Shown: positions 62,174 through 64,000 of the stretch, piece after piece
Layout of the letters: every line of letters begins with the position of its first letter
How positions within the stretch are numbered: position 1 is the first letter of the stretch
NCBI RefSeq assembly: GCF_012427845.1
Contig: NZ_CP038498.1
Coordinates: forward strand, 3,534,001-3,598,000
Length of the DNA stretch: 64,000 bases
Direction of reading: 5' to 3'
Source: Pectobacterium punjabense
GTDB taxonomy: Bacteria; Pseudomonadota; Gammaproteobacteria; Enterobacterales; Enterobacteriaceae
Notes under the pieces: generated by a model
What the model saw: only the letters and a program-made list of their open reading frames with translations
Told to the model about the DNA's origin: nothing
Databases searched by the model: none
Program-made: the position numbers and the translations under genes

Positions 62174-64000
62174 ATGGTGCATAAAAAATTACTTCTCAGC
62201 GCGACGGCTTTACTATTCAGCATTTATTTCCCCCACGTCGAAGCTCAAGATGGAAACAATAAGCAACAAGAGAATGCATTCATGAACCCTCCTGTACTGG
62301 CTGAGTCTTCAACAATGCCGTCAGGAACGCTTTACCAAAGGAAAACCAACGAACCAGCTCAATCTCATGTTGGCCGAGAGCGGGCTTTAGATTTGAAAGT
62401 GCAATATACCGAAGGACTCATTCGTAACCCAGCACAAGGTCATCCAGATAAAGTACGCTTACGTAGTTATAGTGGCACCAATGTCGACCCTTACCACCCT
62501 TTTATAGCCCCAACCATTGAAGCCACGCCGGGTGATACCATCAGAATAAGGCTCGATAATCAACTTCCCGCTGAGCCTGAATGTGCCCAAAAAACGAAAG
62601 ATATTAATATCCCGCACTGCTTTAACCATACCAATCTACATGGCCACGGGCTTTGGATCAGCCCAACGGGAAATAGCGATAATGTTTTGTTATCGATTAA
62701 CCCAGGTATGAAGTTCGAGTATGAATATAATATCCCCAGCGATCACCCAGCCGGAACATTTTGGTACCATCCACACAACCATGGTTCAACGGCAATTCAG
62801 GTTGGCAGCGGTATGGCCGGTGCGCTTGTGATTCGAGGGGATCGTATGCCCACCGAGACCTCAAACGGCGATATCGATACGTTGCTTAAGACTGAGGACG
62901 GCAAGCCCTTCCCTGAACGCCTCTTAGTCTTTGAACAAATTCCCTATGCCTGTCTCAAAGAGGGCAAGCTGAAGAAAAAATCAGACGATTCAATTGATTG
63001 GTCATGCGCCCCTGGAGAAGTTGGTGAGGTAGTGTCTTACGAACAATTCAAACCAGGCTCATGGGATGACTCAGGACGTTTTACTACTGTCAACGGCCGG
63101 GTAAGGCCTGTTTTTGCCAATGCTAAGGCGGGTCAGATTGAACGCTGGCGCTTGGTGCATGCCGGGGTGCGTGAGACGATAAAAGTAGAATTTCGCAAGC
63201 TCGATACCCGTGATTTTTTCTCTCGGGAGAAAACGCTTGATGCAGAAAATCAGGATCGATTTGTACGAGAACTCTGCACAGGCTCACCGGTTCCTTATGC
63301 TGTCATCGCCGCTGACGGGTTGACGATGCCTCAAGCACAGGTACAAACCAATACCATACTGCAACCCGGATATCGTCATGATCTGCTGGTCAATTTCCCC
63401 GAAGACGGCCTCTATTGTATTGTCAATCCACCAGTAAAAGCCGCGGATAACGTCTCGCGCGAAGACAAAGTACGATCGGTTTTGGGTTTTGTCAGAGTTA
63501 AAGGCGGGCAGTCGATAGCAGACCCTATCGCATCAACCACTCAGCAATTAATCACACAAGCACAAAAAACCTATCAGCCGGCCAAACTGGCTAAAGAAAT
63601 CATCAGTAGTTTGGAAGATGGGCTCAAACTGACCAAATTCATTCCCCATCCGCCTATCACAGATAAAGAAGTCAGCCATGTTCCGCCGCAGGAGTTGGTG
63701 TTTTACATTGATGTCACGAAAAAGCCCCCAACGTTTGAGGTGGGTAACTCATTTTCTGTGGTAAAAAATAGCGATGGTTCCTACAGTCCTAAGGGCGCTG
63801 CCCCCTATTCCCCGACCCAGATAGATCGCCCATTAGTGCTAGGAACCGCTCAAGAGTGGCAATTACAATCCTATTTTGTCAGCCATCCTTTCCATATCCA
63901 TGTTAATCCCTTCGAAATTATTCAGGTCCTCGATCCGGATGGTAATGACGTAAGCTTGCCGGGCGCAAAGGAATCGGATGGCAGTATCTCGCAATATGCC
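62174..64000 (+). CDS. Secreted multicopper oxidase (partial)
   Basis: An open frame of 609 codons from ATG 62174 (GGAG six bases upstream) runs off the window. A signal peptide (MVHKKLLLSATALLFSIYF..., probable cleavage after VEA) directs it to the periplasm or beyond. Copper-binding motifs are HGHGLW (first HxH), FWYHPHNHG (HxH) and HPFHIHVNPF (HxxHxH). The fourth motif, with the type 1 copper Cys, would be beyond the window. The type resembles bacterial laccase/CueO-like oxidases, but the long insertions are unlike CueO. Substrate unknown. Confidence 0.85.
   Translation, partial: MVHKKLLLSATALLFSIYFPHVEAQDGNNKQQENAFMNPPVLAESSTMPSGTLYQRKTNEPAQSHVGRERALDLKVQYTEGLIRNPAQGHPDKVRLRSYSGTNVDPYHPFIAPTIEATPGDTIRIRLDNQLPAEPECAQKTKDINIPHCFNHTNLHGHGLWISPTGNSDNVLLSINPGMKFEYEYNIPSDHPAGTFWYHPHNHGSTAIQVGSGMAGALVIRGDRMPTETSNGDIDTLLKTEDGKPFPERLLVFEQIPYACLKEGKLKKKSDDSIDWSCAPGEVGEVVSYEQFKPGSWDDSGRFTTVNGRVRPVFANAKAGQIERWRLVHAGVRETIKVEFRKLDTRDFFSREKTLDAENQDRFVRELCTGSPVPYAVIAADGLTMPQAQVQTNTILQPGYRHDLLVNFPEDGLYCIVNPPVKAADNVSREDKVRSVLGFVRVKGGQSIADPIASTTQQLITQAQKTYQPAKLAKEIISSLEDGLKLTKFIPHPPITDKEVSHVPPQELVFYIDVTKKPPTFEVGNSFSVVKNSDGSYSPKGAAPYSPTQIDRPLVLGTAQEWQLQSYFVSHPFHIHVNPFEIIQVLDPDGNDVSLPGAKESDGSISQYA

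Overview
The window is chromosomal DNA of a soft-rot enterobacterium, most probably Pectobacterium or a close relative. The core proteins (ClpB, BamD, RaiA, PheA, RimM, Ffh, LuxS, GshA, CsrA, AlaS, RecA) are close to their Escherichia coli counterparts. Gene order largely follows the E. coli clpB-to-ffh and luxS-to-pncC blocks, with losses and insertions typical of a related genus. Species was not determined; no search was run.

Layout. 1-1034: end of mltD and convergent yafD. 1231-6861: a complete rRNA operon on the minus strand (16S, tRNA-Glu, 23S, 5S, tRNA-Asp) with two promoters. 6964-24793: core block with clpB, pgeF, rluD, bamD, raiA, pheL-pheA, aroF-tyrA, an orphan btsR-like regulator, yfiL, a methyltransferase, the rpsP-rimM-trmD-rplS operon, ffh, ypjD and luxS. 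24837-34318: the sRNA MicA, gshA, yqaB-yqaA, three tRNA-Arg and one tRNA-Ser, csrA, alaS, recA-recX and pncC. 34.4-41.7 kb: a less conserved stretch with small unknown genes, marC, a membrane diguanylate cyclase, an MFS exporter with a LysR regulator, and grxB.

41.8-61.5 kb is accessory. It starts with a three-gene isonitrile cluster (isnA, isnB, glycosyltransferase) resembling the rhabduscin pathway of Xenorhabdus and Photorhabdus. Then come a WYL regulator, an alpha/beta-hydrolase fused to a YaaW-like domain, a LuxR-type regulator and a plus-strand gene set. That set encodes an AAA+ ATPase, an unknown coiled-coil protein, a MotA/ZorA-like motor protein and a MotB/ZorB-like OmpA protein, followed by a PD-(D/E)XK-type nuclease and a partner of unknown function. 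Converging on it is a minus-strand operon of bacterial dynamin-like proteins matching LeoC-LeoB-LeoA (the Eleos type), preceded by a WYL regulator whose frame is broken. The island ends at tRNA-Thr(CGT), where the first 17 codons of a P4-type integrase remain.

The most promising undescribed system is the AAA+/coiled-coil/ZorA-like/ZorB-like set at 49.6-54.3 kb. It has the ion-driven motor pair of Zorya defence but none of the known Zorya effectors, and it carries two unfamiliar partners in tight coupling. The LeoCBA operon beside it has a GTPase domain split over two overlapping genes: the P-loop is in one protein and the DxPG motif in the next.

To the right, 62.2-64.0 kb holds a secreted multicopper oxidase that runs off the window.
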